A stretch of DNA of 64,000 bases from Herbidospora cretacea (GCF_001570605.1 NZ_BBXG01000008.1:234119-298118); one strand, 5' to 3'. Counted from the first letter of the stretch, positions 8,559 through 16,977 are shown. Program-made: numbers and translations. The notes: generated by a model not told the origin, from the sequence alone.

Positions 8559-8639
8559 CGCGGCCGGTCGGCGCCGGGTGCGGCGGGATCGCGGTGCGGC
8601 GAGCGGCGCGGGGGCAGGCTTGCCGTAACGGAGAATCTC

Positions 8640-10181
8640 CTAACCGAGCGGGCCCGTCACGGTCTCGACGGCCTCGACCAGCGCGCCCGAGGCGACCAGG
8701 CGCACCGCCGCCTCGATCTCCGGGGCGAGGAACCGGTCGGGGCCGGGGCCCGCCACCGACGCGCGGAGGGCGGCGAGCGCCGCGCCGGTCCCGGGCGCCG
8801 GCCGGTGGGGCGCGCGCAGGTCGAGGGCGCGGGCGGCGGTGAGCGTCTCGATGGCGAGAACCCTGGTCAGGCCGTCGATGGACCTGCGGAGCTTGCGCGC
8901 GGCCGACCAGCCCATGGAGACATGATCTTCCTGCATGGCCGACGACGGGATCGAGTCGGCGCTCGCGGGGACCGCCAGGCGCTTGAGCTCGGAGACGATC
9001 GCCGCCTGGGTGTACTGGGCGATCATGTGCCCGGAGTCGACACCCGGGTCGTGCGCCAGGAAGGCCGGCAGCCCGTGGCTGCGCGCGACGTCGAGCATGC
9101 GGTCGGTGCGCCGCTCGGCCATGGACGCGACGTCGGCGACCGCGATGGCGAGGAAGTCGAGGACATACCCGACGGGCGCGCCGTGGAAGTTGCCGTTCGA
9201 CTCGACGCGGCCGTCGCGCAGGACGACCGGGTTGTCGATCGCCGACACGAGCTCCCGCTCGGCCACGAGCGCCGCGTGGTCGGCGGTGTCGCGCGCGGCG
9301 CCGGCGACCTGCGGGGCGCAGCGGAGCGAGTAGGCGTCCTGGACGCGGGTGCAGGAGCCGTCGCGGTGCGAGGCCATGATCGCCGAGTCCTTGAGCAGGG
9401 CCCGCAGGTTGGCGGCGGAGGCCCGCTGACCCGGATGGGGACGCAGTTTCTGCAGGTCGTCGGCGAAGACGGCATCGGTGCCGAGCAGCGCCTCGACGGA
9501 CATCGCGGCCGAGATGTCGGCCGTTTTGAACAGGTTGGCGAGGTCGGCGAGGGCGAGGATCAGCATGCCGAGCATGCCGTCGGTGCCGTTGATCAGCGCC
9601 AGGCCCTCTTTGGCGGCGAGCTCGACCGGCTCGATGCCCGCTTCTTCGAGGGCTTCACCTGTCGGTCTGAGTTCGCCCTTCTCGTCTCTGACCTGGCCTT
9701 CGCCCATGATCGTGAGGGCGACGTGGGAGAGGGGGGCGAGGTCGCCGGAGCAGCCCAGGGATCCGTATTCGTGGACGACCGGGGTGATTCTGGCGTTCAG
9801 CAGGGATTCCAGGACCTTCGCCGTCTTGGGGCGTACTCCCGTGTGGCCGGTCGCCAGGGTGCGGAGCCGCAGGAGCATGAGGGCGCGGACGACCTCGGTC
9901 TCCACCTCCGGGCCGTTGCCCGCGGCGTGGGAGCGGATGAGGCTGCGCTGGAGCTGGGCCCTCAGGCCGGGGTCGATGTGCCGGGTGGCCAGCGCGCCGA
10001 AGCCGGTGGAGACGCCGTAGGACGGGGTGTCGCTCTCGGCCAGTTCCTCGATGCGGCCCCGGGAGGCGGCCATCTCGGCGATCGCGTCTTCCGTGACGTG
10101 AACCCTGCCGCCTCGGCGGGCTACGTGGACGACGTCCGCGAAGGTCAGGTCTCCGATCTGCACGACTTCGTTGTCGATCAT
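8640..10181 (-). CDS. hutH: Histidine ammonia-lyase
   Basis: A 513-residue aromatic amino acid lyase that deaminates histidine to urocanate. YGVSTGFGA carries the catalytic Tyr, YGSLGCSGDLAPLSH is the MIO region, and later FHGAPVGYVLDF and SMQEDHVSMGW (here SAMQEDHVSMG) are diagnostic. The MIO tripeptide is Cys-Ser-Gly rather than the common Ala-Ser-Gly. The full length matches the family. No other hut gene is adjacent. It is convergent with the RidA gene, with 81 bp between. Confidence 0.95.
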   Translation of the reverse strand: MIDNEVVQIGDLTFADVVHVARRGGRVHVTEDAIAEMAASRGRIEELAESDTPSYGVSTGFGALATRHIDPGLRAQLQRSLIRSHAAGNGPEVETEVVRALMLLRLRTLATGHTGVRPKTAKVLESLLNARITPVVHEYGSLGCSGDLAPLSHVALTIMGEGQVRDEKGELRPTGEALEEAGIEPVELAAKEGLALINGTDGMLGMLILALADLANLFKTADISAAMSVEALLGTDAVFADDLQKLRPHPGQRASAANLRALLKDSAIMASHRDGSCTRVQDAYSLRCAPQVAGAARDTADHAALVAERELVSAIDNPVVLRDGRVESNGNFHGAPVGYVLDFLAIAVADVASMAERRTDRMLDVARSHGLPAFLAHDPGVDSGHMIAQYTQAAIVSELKRLAVPASADSIPSSAMQEDHVSMGWSAARKLRRSIDGLTRVLAIETLTAARALDLRAPHRPAPGTGAALAALRASVAGPGPDRFLAPEIEAAVRLVASGALVEAVETVTGPLG

Positions 10182-10302
10182 GGCGCTCCCTTGCGATGTA
10201 ACTATCGTGGAGCATGTTAGCTCCTTACTCGGCGTATCGATTTGGGGAGCGGGCGAAGATTCGCTAGTGTTCTCTGCGTGGCCCGGGGAACCGGGAACGC
10301 AA

Positions 10303-10374
10303 GCGGAAGTGGCTCAGGGGTAGAGCATCACCTTGCCAAGGTGAGGGTCGCGGGTTCGAATCCCGTCTTCCGCT
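10303..10374 (+). tRNA. tRNA-Gly (GCC)
   Basis: A 72-nt cloverleaf: acceptor GCGGAAG pairs with CTTCCGC, the anticodon stem is TCACC/GGTGA around TTGCCAA giving anticodon GCC, and the T arm is CGGGTTCGAATCCCG. CCA is not encoded. Confidence 0.96.
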
Positions 10375-10387
10375 CGGAAGTTCAACT

Positions 10388-10462
10388 GGACGATTAGCTC
10401 AGCGGGAGAGCGCTTCCCTGACACGGAAGAGGTCACAGGTTCAATCCCTGTATCGTCCACCA
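10388..10462 (+). tRNA. tRNA-Val (GAC)
   Basis: Acceptor GGACGAT pairs with ATCGTCC, the anticodon stem CTTCC/GGAAG surrounds CTGACAC giving anticodon GAC, and the T arm is ACAGGTTCAATCCCTGT. CCA is encoded at 10460-10462. It sits 13 bp after tRNA-Gly and about 320 bp before an integrase remnant, so it is the likely historic attachment site of the island that follows. Confidence 0.96.
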
Positions 10463-10468
10463 GGAGAT

Positions 10469-10511
10469 GGAGACCCATGGTCGGCGCTTTTGGCGCCTTC
10501 CCTGGGTCTCC
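10469..10511 (+). terminator. Hairpin downstream of the tRNA pair
   Basis: GGAGACCCA (10469-10477) pairs perfectly with TGGGTCTCC (10503-10511), with an inner GGCGC/GCGCC stem closed by a short T-rich loop. It lies 7 bp after tRNA-Val and is followed by a T-rich stretch, consistent with a terminator or processing hairpin. Confidence 0.7.
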
Positions 10512-11310
10512 TTCCTTTATACGGGGGGCCGACCCCCCGAACCCCCCGATACGAGAGGGCTGACGCCCCCTCGCGCTCCCCCTGGTCCGCTGTCGCGGCC
10601 CCTTCGTCGCTTTCGCTCCGGGTCGCTTCGCTCCTTGCGAAGGGCTCCGCCCCTCGCGTTCCCTGGAACGGCCTCGCTTCGCTCGATTGATTGGTCATTT
10701 CGCTCATATGCGGGCAGCGCCGTATCGGGACAGCCACCCGCACTTGTTCGAGGCTGATGACGGCACCGATCTCCGTTCACGATGCGTGTTCATGGTGTCG
10801 GCACCCTTGGTCAGTTCCGGCTTGATTTGCAGCCGGTAGACCGCTTCGCTTACCCGCGTGCCCGACGAGATCGGCGATGGTCTCGATGGGCACGCCGTTG
10901 TCGCTCGTGATCGGCATGAAGGAGTGCCCGACTCCACCCAACGCGGGGAACATCAGAACCTCCATCAGACCGGACCGCCTCATCTTCATAAGCCTGGAGT
11001 CTTCAGCGCGGGGCCTTAGCCGGAACGCCTACGCGTGGGCGAAACCCTCGCCGAAAAGGACTCGGGAGGAGCACATCCCGAAGCGACGACGGCGTCCAGA
11101 TCGAAGAGAGTCTCCAGGTCGTCCGGAGAGGTCGATTGATCGGTCATCTCGCCACTGGCCCGGTGAGTGCGGATCTCATGGTGACTCCAGATCGACGCCG
11201 ATAGAGACCTGTCCTCGCCTGGCCTGCTCAACCGGGCCGGGAGCCGATGCGCCGCGCAGCGAAAGGGGCCCGTGCCCGCTCGCGCGCAAGACGAGAGCGG
11301 GACACCTTCA
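10512..11310. other. Non-coding, repeat-rich stretch with integrase scar
   Basis: From 10520 to 10700 the sequence is low-complexity, with GGGGGG/CCCCCC runs and reiterated TTCGCTCC-like octamers. It then contains the integrase remnant listed separately. Between 10990 and 11310 no gene can be supported; a 43-residue minus-strand frame (11016-11147) is discussed under rejected items. Confidence 0.5.
10785..10930 (-). pseudogene. Tyrosine integrase C-terminal remnant (frameshifted)
   Basis: Two minus-strand frames join into the C-terminal end of a phage/AICE-type integrase. The first reads GHSFMPITSDNGVPIETIAD and then LVGHAG (box II His region). A frameshift near 10855 then leads to RVSEAVYRLQIKPELTKGAD, which holds the would-be nucleophilic Tyr in the usual V-x-E-x-V-Y-R setting. 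Everything N-terminal is gone, so it is non-functional. Its position next to tRNA-Val marks the left border of the acquired island. Confidence 0.75.
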
Positions 11311-12561
11311 TTAGCGCGTCTCGTGCGCCACTAGCCACACACTGGCGACAAGCAGCCGGGCCGCTGCGGCCAACGTGTCTGATTCGACGCGGTCAGGGGT
11401 CTCCGCAGGGGTCTGATAGCCGGGCATGCCCATGCCGACCCCGATCGCGGCGTGCCCGGCTGCGGCGTACCGGCGGTTGTCCGATGCCATGGCCCCCGCC
11501 CGCAGCGGCACCCCGGTACGACGCCCGGCTTGATCCAGAACAGCCAGCAGGGCGTGGGCGGGGCCACCGGCCTCGACCGCGGCGGCCTGGTAGAGCTGAG
11601 CCGCACCATCCAGGTTGATCACCTGGGTGCCGATCGGCAGGCTCGTCGCGTGGTGCGCCGAGCCCCAGGCGCCGGCTTCTTCCGCGTCCAGGAAGGACAC
11701 GGCCAGGTCCACCGGCGCGGTCAGGCACTCCTTCACGACGAAGGCCGCTTCCAGCACCGCCGCCACCCCGGAAGCGTTGTCCGCCGCCGCGGGCAGGCGG
11801 CACTCGGGGTCATCGCCAACGCCGTCGTAGTGGGCGGTGAGAAGCACTCGTGCCCCGCCCTCGCCGATCGGGAGCCGGGCATGGACATTGGCCGCCCTCG
11901 CACTGACGGCTCGTAGCGGCATCGACCCCGTCACCGTCACCTCGCCAGATTCGACGGCGTCGCCGAGCTGCTGGTGGAGGTCAGTGCGGACGGCGATCAC
12001 CGGCACAGACCGACGAGGCGGACCGGCGATCATCTTGGGCATCCAGCCATCGCCATCCGCACCGCGTGCCATCACCACGCCGACCGCGCCCTCCAGCTCG
12101 GCGCGCTGGGCGGTCTGGACCCACTCGTCGGCAGGCGCCAGGACCCACCGGCCATGAAGATCGGTCGCCGTCGACCTGGTCAGCCGTGCCGCGCGAGGCT
12201 CGGGGAGGTCGGCCGAGGCCAGATGCTCGACGAAGTCGCGTCGATGTTCGCAGTGGTGGGTTCCCTGACCGTCTGTCCATCGGAGCTCAGGCGTGCGGTA
12301 GAGCTCACGAACATCCTTGACGTCGAACGGTTCCAGCCTGACATCAGGACCGAGTTCACGGAGACGGTCGGCGAGCCAGATGCCGGCGGCTTGGCCGCCC
12401 GCGGTCCCCACTCGGCGGCCCTGGTAGCGGTCCGCGGCCAACTCGGCCACGGTGGCCCGCATCCGCTGCACGTCGACTCGTTGAAGAGCATCTGACAGCT
12501 CAGGCTCCACGGCTCGCTCCCGAGACGACGGCGACTCCGGCCGAGCGGGAGGGTGGGTCAT
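11311..12561 (-). CDS. M28 family zinc aminopeptidase
   Basis: A 416-residue protein. I start it at ATG 12561, whose ATGA overlaps the stop of the GCCG-repeat gene; the longer frame is shadow. A PA-like insert lies about residues 120-230. The M28 metal ligands follow: VLLTAHYDGVGDD (His-x-Asp), AADNASGVAAVLE (bridging Asp) and FLDAEEAGAWGS (Glu-Glu, base and ligand). No signal peptide is evident, so it is probably cytosolic. Coupling to a Cys-rich GCCG protein inside the arsenic island suggests it trims or inactivates a peptide, for instance as self-protection or maturation (inference). Confidence 0.85.
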   Translation of the reverse strand: MTHPPARPESPSSRERAVEPELSDALQRVDVQRMRATVAELAADRYQGRRVGTAGGQAAGIWLADRLRELGPDVRLEPFDVKDVRELYRTPELRWTDGQGTHHCEHRRDFVEHLASADLPEPRAARLTRSTATDLHGRWVLAPADEWVQTAQRAELEGAVGVVMARGADGDGWMPKMIAGPPRRSVPVIAVRTDLHQQLGDAVESGEVTVTGSMPLRAVSARAANVHARLPIGEGGARVLLTAHYDGVGDDPECRLPAAADNASGVAAVLEAAFVVKECLTAPVDLAVSFLDAEEAGAWGSAHHATSLPIGTQVINLDGAAQLYQAAAVEAGGPAHALLAVLDQAGRRTGVPLRAGAMASDNRRYAAAGHAAIGVGMGMPGYQTPAETPDRVESDTLAAAARLLVASVWLVAHETR

Positions 12562-12794
12562 CCGCAGCAGCCGGACGCAGGCGTCGACTCCGGGGCCGGC
12601 GCCTTGCCGCAGCACCCCGAGTCCGCCGCCTCCTCAGCCGCAGGCGCACTGCCGCAGCACGACACGGCGGTGGCGCTCACCTCGGCCGGCGCCTCGTCAG
12701 TGGTCGCGGGGCTGCCACAGCATCCCCCGGCGGCCGGAGGAGCGAAGGCGTCTTCCAGGTTCCCGATGAATCCACCGACGGCGTCGCTGGTCAT
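12558..12794 (-). CDS. Cys-rich protein with four GCCG/SCCG motifs
   Basis: A 78-residue protein with a strong ribosome site (GGGAGGA) before ATG 12794. A short amphipathic N-terminus (VGGFIGNLEDAF) is followed by four CCG motifs at roughly even spacing (about residues 25, 45, 61, 76), separated by Ala/Pro/Glu-rich linkers, ending exactly in SGCCG. I know no characterised family. Vicinal cysteine pairs bind As(III) and soft metals, so a metallothionein-like arsenic buffer or chaperone is the best guess. It resembles the KSSCCG-repeat protein at 31006 in design. The operator at 12865-12884 lies 70 bp upstream. Confidence 0.8.
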   Translation of the reverse strand: MTSDAVGGFIGNLEDAFAPPAAGGCCGSPATTDEAPAEVSATAVSCCGSAPAAEEAADSGCCGKAPAPESTPASGCCG

Positions 12795-12864
12795 GGCGTC
12801 CTCCCTCTAGTCGGCACAGCTAGGTCGGCACAGCGACGGGGTTGCCGCTGGCCGGATTCAGCTA

Positions 12865-12884
12865 GATTTGATAGAGATCAAATC
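12865..12884. promoter_or_regulatory. ArsR-type operator, perfect palindrome GATTTGAT-N4-ATCAAATC
   Basis: A perfect 8-bp inverted repeat around AGAG, which can be read as TTTGA-N6-TCAAA, the same 5-N6-5 layout as other operators in this island. It lies upstream of the minus-strand GCCG-repeat protein gene. Confidence 0.65.
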
Positions 12885-13360
12885 AAGCTCAGTCTTCTCT
12901 CTGATTAGAGGGATGTCAAGTTAGAGAAACCTCAAATTAAGGCAGGTATCGGCGAACGAGGGACTACTGTCACTTTCCCGTCCAGGCCAGGTGAAAGACC
13001 TCGGGGTGTCGCCCTTCGCCGTGCGATTCATCGGCCTCCGAGGAGGATCCACCCATGGAGAGGGACCACACCGACCGTCCATCCGACTCAGCGCATGAAG
13101 TACGTATGGCGTTACGGAGCCCGAGAGGCCGATCGTCCGACCCTGCGACGCTCGGCCTGGACGAGGCCGCTGCCGAACTCACGGCCTGGCTGGACGACCG
13201 CCGCACCTTTGACGACCCGCACACTGCGAGCGGGCGGCGCAGAACGCGGCGGGTAGCGGGGTGGCGGCTTCGCCGCATGCCGAGTCGGCGGATGTTGACG
13301 TCGCGCTGCGTCCGCCCAGGCGGAATTGGTAGGCGACGGTGAAGCAGCCAAGACCTCCGG

Positions 13361-13501
13361 TCCAATGCTGGCCGAGCAGACGCCGGTCTCGGGCAGGTCG
13401 AGCTGTACGTCCCGGGCGGCTTCCCGGTCGCCGGCCAACGCGGCGACCACCGAGCGCACCTGCCTGTATCCGGTGGCCGGCAGGAACGTCGGGGCGCGCC
13501 C
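13361..13501 (-). pseudogene. Fragment of the island flavoprotein C-terminus
   Basis: The minus strand encodes APTFLPATGYRQVRSVVAAL then GDREAARDVQLDLPETGVCS. It is nearly identical to the C-terminal part of the intact flavin-dependent oxidoreductase at 39514-40866 (APTFLMATGYEQVRSVVAAI, then DWEAARSVELDLPETGVCS). Nothing N-terminal remains and the frame continues into unrelated sequence. It is debris from a duplicated or older arsenic locus. The rest of 12885-13573 holds no gene I can support; a plus-strand frame at 13055-13342 with an upstream GAGGAGG is possible but matches nothing I recognise. Confidence 0.75.
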
Positions 13502-13573
13502 ATCCGGCTGTTTTGAAGTGCGTCTAAGCAATTCCACACCGCCGCCTGCTTGGACACCTGTCAACGCAAGGCC

Positions 13574-14341
13574 CTACGACACGGGAGGCCTCCTGGCCAC
13601 GAACAAGACCCGCTCTTCGTCCTCAGGCTGGTCGACGGGGGTCAAGGGGTGGTCGGGAGTACCGATCACGCAGTCGACCCATCCAGCCGCCGCGACAAGG
13701 TCGGCGACGGCCGCCACCGGATGGGCGGTGTTGACGATCGTGGACTCGAACCGGTCGTAACGACCGTCCTCCGCACGCACCACCCCGGAGATCCGGAAGA
13801 AGCCGAAGCCCTCCTCCTGGTTCATCGCTCCGCGGAACAGGAACATCGCCGACGGCTCGTCCTTGATCCAGATGCGGTTGATCGCTTCCAGGCCACGCGC
13901 GGTTGTCAGGTCGAAGGCGAAGAGCCCGCCCGGCTCCACCGCGTCGTAGACCGACCTCAGGTAAGCGGCGACCCGGTCCAGGTTCCGGAGGTGGTTGGGG
14001 ATGTCATACGTGGAGAAGGCGAACGGGACCCGCCTGGGCACCGTGAAGTCCGTGGCGTCACCGTGGATGAGAGTGACCTTGTCCTGGACGCTCTTGAATC
14101 GCTCCTGCGCGCGATCGAGCATCGCCTTCGAAATGTCGAGGCCCGTGACGCGGTATCCGGCGCGCAGGAAATGCGCGGCGACTATTCCGGTGCCACAGCC
14201 GACGTCCAGAACACTTTGCTCGGAGTCAGGAATGAGAGTGGAGGGCAGTCGCAGCAGCGAGCGCGCGATCCGCGTGGGGTAGAAGCTCCAGAATTCGTCA
14301 TAGATCTTGGCGTGCAGGTCGACGTATGCCTCGGTCGTCAT
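13574..14341 (-). CDS. Class I SAM-dependent methyltransferase
   Basis: A 255-residue methyltransferase with the SAM motif VLDVGCGTGIVAAHFL, the acidic post-I VTGLDISKAML and HGDATDF, and the motif IV region FSTYDIPNHLRN. It has only two cysteines (one in motif I), so it lacks the Cys set required by ArsM arsenite methyltransferases; a small-molecule or peptide intermediate is more likely. It is divergent from the arsR gene at 14455 and shares its regulatory region. A tailoring role in the arsenic pathway is inferred from position. Confidence 0.8.
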   Translation of the reverse strand: MTTEAYVDLHAKIYDEFWSFYPTRIARSLLRLPSTLIPDSEQSVLDVGCGTGIVAAHFLRAGYRVTGLDISKAMLDRAQERFKSVQDKVTLIHGDATDFTVPRRVPFAFSTYDIPNHLRNLDRVAAYLRSVYDAVEPGGLFAFDLTTARGLEAINRIWIKDEPSAMFLFRGAMNQEEGFGFFRISGVVRAEDGRYDRFESTIVNTAHPVAAVADLVAAAGWVDCVIGTPDHPLTPVDQPEDEERVLFVARRPPVS

Positions 14342-14366
14342 CGCTGGATCCCTTCCCGGAGGTCCT

Positions 14367-14446
14367 GATTCGAGAAACTTGTATTTATACGATCATCGAA
14401 TTAGGGGACCGTCAACGGCCTTGCCTCATAGTTAGACAGATGTCAA
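14367..14446 (+). promoter_or_regulatory. Divergent control region with island motif A and an ArsR-like box
   Basis: GATTCGA followed by 4 variable bases and CTTGTATTTA (14367-14387) is the first copy of a motif also found before both Cys-rich peptide genes (21668, 27171). ATTCGA and TCGAAT (14368 and 14396) form a wide inverted repeat. Closer to arsR, TTAGACAGATGTCAA (14432-14446) resembles the ArsR half-site pattern TTAGA-N6-TC. Confidence 0.55.
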
Positions 14447-14454
14447 AATAAAGT

Positions 14455-14838
14455 ATGGCTAACACGGCGTTGGAGCAGGATGCAGCAGGTGCGGCCACCG
14501 TTCAGGGATGCTGCACACCCCTGGAGGTAGTACCGCTCGACGCTGCCGGCGCGGTCGACATGGCGAAGATGTTCAAGGCACTGGGCGACCCCATCCGGCT
14601 CCGCCTGCTGTCGTTGATCGCCGCGCACCCCGACGGGGAAGTATGCGTCTGCGACTTGACCGGGTTGTTCGATGTTGCCGCACCGACGATCTCCTACCAT
14701 CTCAAGCATCTACGCGAGGCCGGTCTCGTCGATCACGACCGGCGCGGCACCTGGGTGTACTACCGGCCCGTGCGTGAGCGCATTCACCGCCTGTCTCTCC
14801 TGCTGGCCTCATCGGATCTGGCGGTGCCGGCGCCCTAG
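14455..14838 (+). CDS. arsR: ArsR family As(III)-responsive repressor (copy 1)
   Basis: A 127-residue winged-helix repressor. An N-terminal GCC pair (about residues 19-20) and VCVCDL at the start of the alpha-3 region supply candidate As(III) ligands, as in actinobacterial ArsR proteins that use an N-terminal Cys pair plus one more Cys. The recognition helix is [17 protein letters not shown], with [11 protein letters not shown] in the wing. It is divergent from the methyltransferase, and its 3' end overlaps the convergent second arsR by 4 bp. Confidence 0.92.
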   Translation: MANTALEQDAAGAATVQGCCTPLEVVPLDAAGAVDMAKMFKALGDPIRLRLLSLIAAHPDGEVCVCDLTGLFDVAAPTISYHLKHLREAGLVDHDRRGTWVYYRPVRERIHRLSLLLASSDLAVPAP

Positions 14839-15197
14839 TCGTTCGCGCGACCGCCGGCCGGGATCGAAAGGACCTCGCTCAGCCGCTCCAGCATCGTGGG
14901 GACCACCCAGTAGTAGACCCACGTCCCGCGCCGTTGGCATCCGATGAGGCCTGCCTCCCGGAGGACTCTGAGGTGGTGGGAGATGGTCGGACCGGTCAGG
15001 TCGAAGGCCGCGATCAGGTTGTTGACATAGGCCTCTCCTCCGGGGTGGGAAGCGATCAGCGACAGCAGGCGCACCCGAACGGGATCCGACAACGCCTTGA
15101 AGGCGGTCGCCACTTCGGCCGCCTGGTCGACGCCTATCGGTTCCGCCGCGAGCGGCATGCAGCAGATCTCAGCCCGCGAACTCAGCTGTTTCGCCAC
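14835..15197 (-). CDS. ArsR family regulator with altered metal site (copy 2)
   Basis: A 120-residue ArsR-fold protein: FKALSDPVRVRLLSLIASHP, recognition helix GPTISHHLRVLREAGLI, wing [10 protein letters not shown]. The N-terminal ICC pair is kept, but the usual CVCDL is replaced by AYVNNL, so the third thiolate is missing at that position (Cys in LIGCQRR could substitute). It may sense another ligand or be constitutive. Upstream at about 15208 lies TTGACAGGCTTCTA, a sequence repeated before the flavoprotein gene. Confidence 0.88.
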   Translation of the reverse strand: MAKQLSSRAEICCMPLAAEPIGVDQAAEVATAFKALSDPVRVRLLSLIASHPGGEAYVNNLIAAFDLTGPTISHHLRVLREAGLIGCQRRGTWVYYWVVPTMLERLSEVLSIPAGGRAND

Positions 15198-15285
15198 CTG
15201 TTCACATTGACAGGCTTCTACACAGGCGACAACGCCTGCGCGTAAGGGTGTTCATGGGCATGGCTCCCCTCTCCTCCGTTGTGCG

Positions 15286-16266
15286 TCAGTCTGCGACCCA
15301 GCCCCGCTGTAGCGCCTTCACCCCGGCCTCGAACCGACTTCGAGCGTTGAGCCGATCCATCAGATCGGCGACGATCCGGCGATGGGTGCGCAGGCCGATG
15401 CCGAGCTTCTTGCTCGCGGCCTCGTCGGTCAGCCCCAGGGCGAGCAGCCTCAGAAGCTCCAGCTCTTGCGGTGTGGGCTTCTCTTCACATCGCCGCTGGC
15501 CTGCGCCATAGGGAGTGGCCACGATCCAGATCTGCTCGAACAACGCAACGAGCGCCGAGATCAGGCCTTCGCCGCACACCTCCACGGCGCCCTTGCTGCT
15601 GTCCTGCGGATCCAGGGGAACCAGGGCGACCTTCCTGTCGAAGATCACGATCCTGAGCGGCAACGTCGGAGCTGACCGAACCTCGCCACCGAGATCCGTG
15701 AGCCAGCGGGCATAGGCGTGTGTCGGCGCGTCGTTCCACGCGCTGTCCAGATACAGGGCGCGAACCGAGGCTCCGCGCTGCAGGAGCAACTCGTCCAGCG
15801 GCCTGCTGGCTTCCAGGCTCGCTGCGGATTGGGCGCCACCGGGCATCAGCGACTGACACTCCGATGTCGTCCCGTGGGCCAGCGTCTCAATGCGCGCCCG
15901 GACGGCCTCGACGCTCTCCAGGCGGTCACACTCGCTCCGGTTGCCGACCCCGCACATCTCGCTGTACTCACTGACCAGGCGATTCACCGCGCGCTCCGCC
16001 GCGAAGAACGCCTCTTGGCGGCGCAGCAGGTCTGCCCGTTGACGCTGGAGCATCGAGTGGAACGCCACGCTCGGACTGGCCGGCTGCAGAGTCCCCGAGG
16101 ATCGGCGGAGCAACGACATGTCCACCAGCCTGTCGACGGTGGCGCGGACATAGCTCTCGGACATCTCCAGACGCTCGGCGATCTTCGATATCTCGCCGTC
16201 CTTCTGCGTCAGAATCGCGCGGTAGATGGCGTCGGCGTGATCATCTAGCCCTAATTCCCTCAGCAC
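15286..16266 (-). CDS. TrmB/LuxR-type transcriptional regulator
   Basis: A 326-residue regulator. The N-terminus is a TrmB-like winged helix (LGLDDHADAIYRAILTQKDG and SESYVRATVDRLVDMSLL). The middle is an effector domain, and the C-terminus a LuxR helix-turn-helix (LRLLALGLTDEAASKKLGIG, then RTHRRIVADLMDRLNARSR). Such proteins often activate actinomycete metabolite clusters. It is divergent from the arsenic core operon across a 711-bp intergenic region, so it is the best candidate pathway-specific activator. Confidence 0.85.
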   Translation of the reverse strand: MLRELGLDDHADAIYRAILTQKDGEISKIAERLEMSESYVRATVDRLVDMSLLRRSSGTLQPASPSVAFHSMLQRQRADLLRRQEAFFAAERAVNRLVSEYSEMCGVGNRSECDRLESVEAVRARIETLAHGTTSECQSLMPGGAQSAASLEASRPLDELLLQRGASVRALYLDSAWNDAPTHAYARWLTDLGGEVRSAPTLPLRIVIFDRKVALVPLDPQDSSKGAVEVCGEGLISALVALFEQIWIVATPYGAGQRRCEEKPTPQELELLRLLALGLTDEAASKKLGIGLRTHRRIVADLMDRLNARSRFEAGVKALQRGWVAD

Positions 16267-16977
16267 ATAACACCCCCGAGCCCCATTGGTGACGGGGCTA
16301 TTAAATAGCAGCTCACTTCAAGATGTCTACGCCCATTTGCGGCAGCCGCAGACCCGCATCCCTCCCGGCCTGACGCCTGGTCCACCCACTGGCCGACGGC
16401 GCTGAACTGGCACTTTCAATCAAAAATATCCATCACCCTCGCCAGACGAATCTGCAAGATGACATTGAGTGACCAACCATATTTGAACGTTTGATGAACG
16501 GAATGGGTCAGAGCTCTATCGACCCTTCTTGTCAAGGAAGATTAGTGTCTCGCCAGGGTCACTTGCAGGAGATGGCGGACGCGCACTCACCTCCATCGCC
16601 GACTCACCATCCGCAAGAGCGTCCACTTAGGAAGCGGTAGATGAGCTGGCCGTACGAGAGTCGGCCGGCACGGGCGCGCCTACTGGCACCAAGATGCCCG
16701 GCAACTTACTGCCGGGCTTGACTACTTTTCCGGGTCAGCTGCAAATACGACAGTAGAGCGCGTGGAACCGAACATTCCGCGATGAGAACTTCACCACGGC
16801 CGCCCGGTGAATCTGAGGGAATTGCAAGAGAACGGTTCCTCGGCGCATGACGGACATCGTCTATCGGTCATTCATCCGCCAGTCGTGAATACTTTTTGAA
16901 CGGCGCCAAATACTCTCGCACGGCAATACCGTTCGTTTCCTGTTCAGGACTTCCGTATCCCTTGAAGGAGTACGACC
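16267..16977. other. 711-bp gene-free leader between regulator and core operon
   Basis: No open frame is credible here. The stretch is less GC-rich than its surroundings, with A/T-rich patches at 16420-16500 and 16890-16920. It carries one perfect hairpin, GCCCGGCA/TGCCGGGC (16696-16717, 6-nt loop), followed by a T-containing tail. AAGGAG lies just before ATG 16978. The length leaves room for a long 5' leader, an unseen small RNA or simply remnants. Confidence 0.5.
16696..16717 (+). terminator. Hairpin in the core-operon leader
   Basis: An 8-bp perfect stem GCCCGGCA/TGCCGGGC with loop ACTTAC, then TTGACTACTTTTCC. It could terminate an upstream transcript or act as an attenuator about 260 bp before the arsenoenolpyruvate synthase gene. 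Confidence 0.45.

Noticed and set aside
11016-11147. 43-residue minus-strand frame with LETLFDLDAVVASGC, like a class I lanthipeptide leader (F-D-L-D box)
   Set aside because: No clear ribosome site, a core with one Cys, and no lan genes nearby; more likely debris in the integrase scar.
13574-14341. Methyltransferase as ArsM arsenite methyltransferase
   Set aside because: It lacks the conserved cysteines of ArsM; only two Cys, one in the SAM motif.
16267-16977. Riboswitch
   Set aside because: Apart from a simple hairpin I could not recognise a known riboswitch core.
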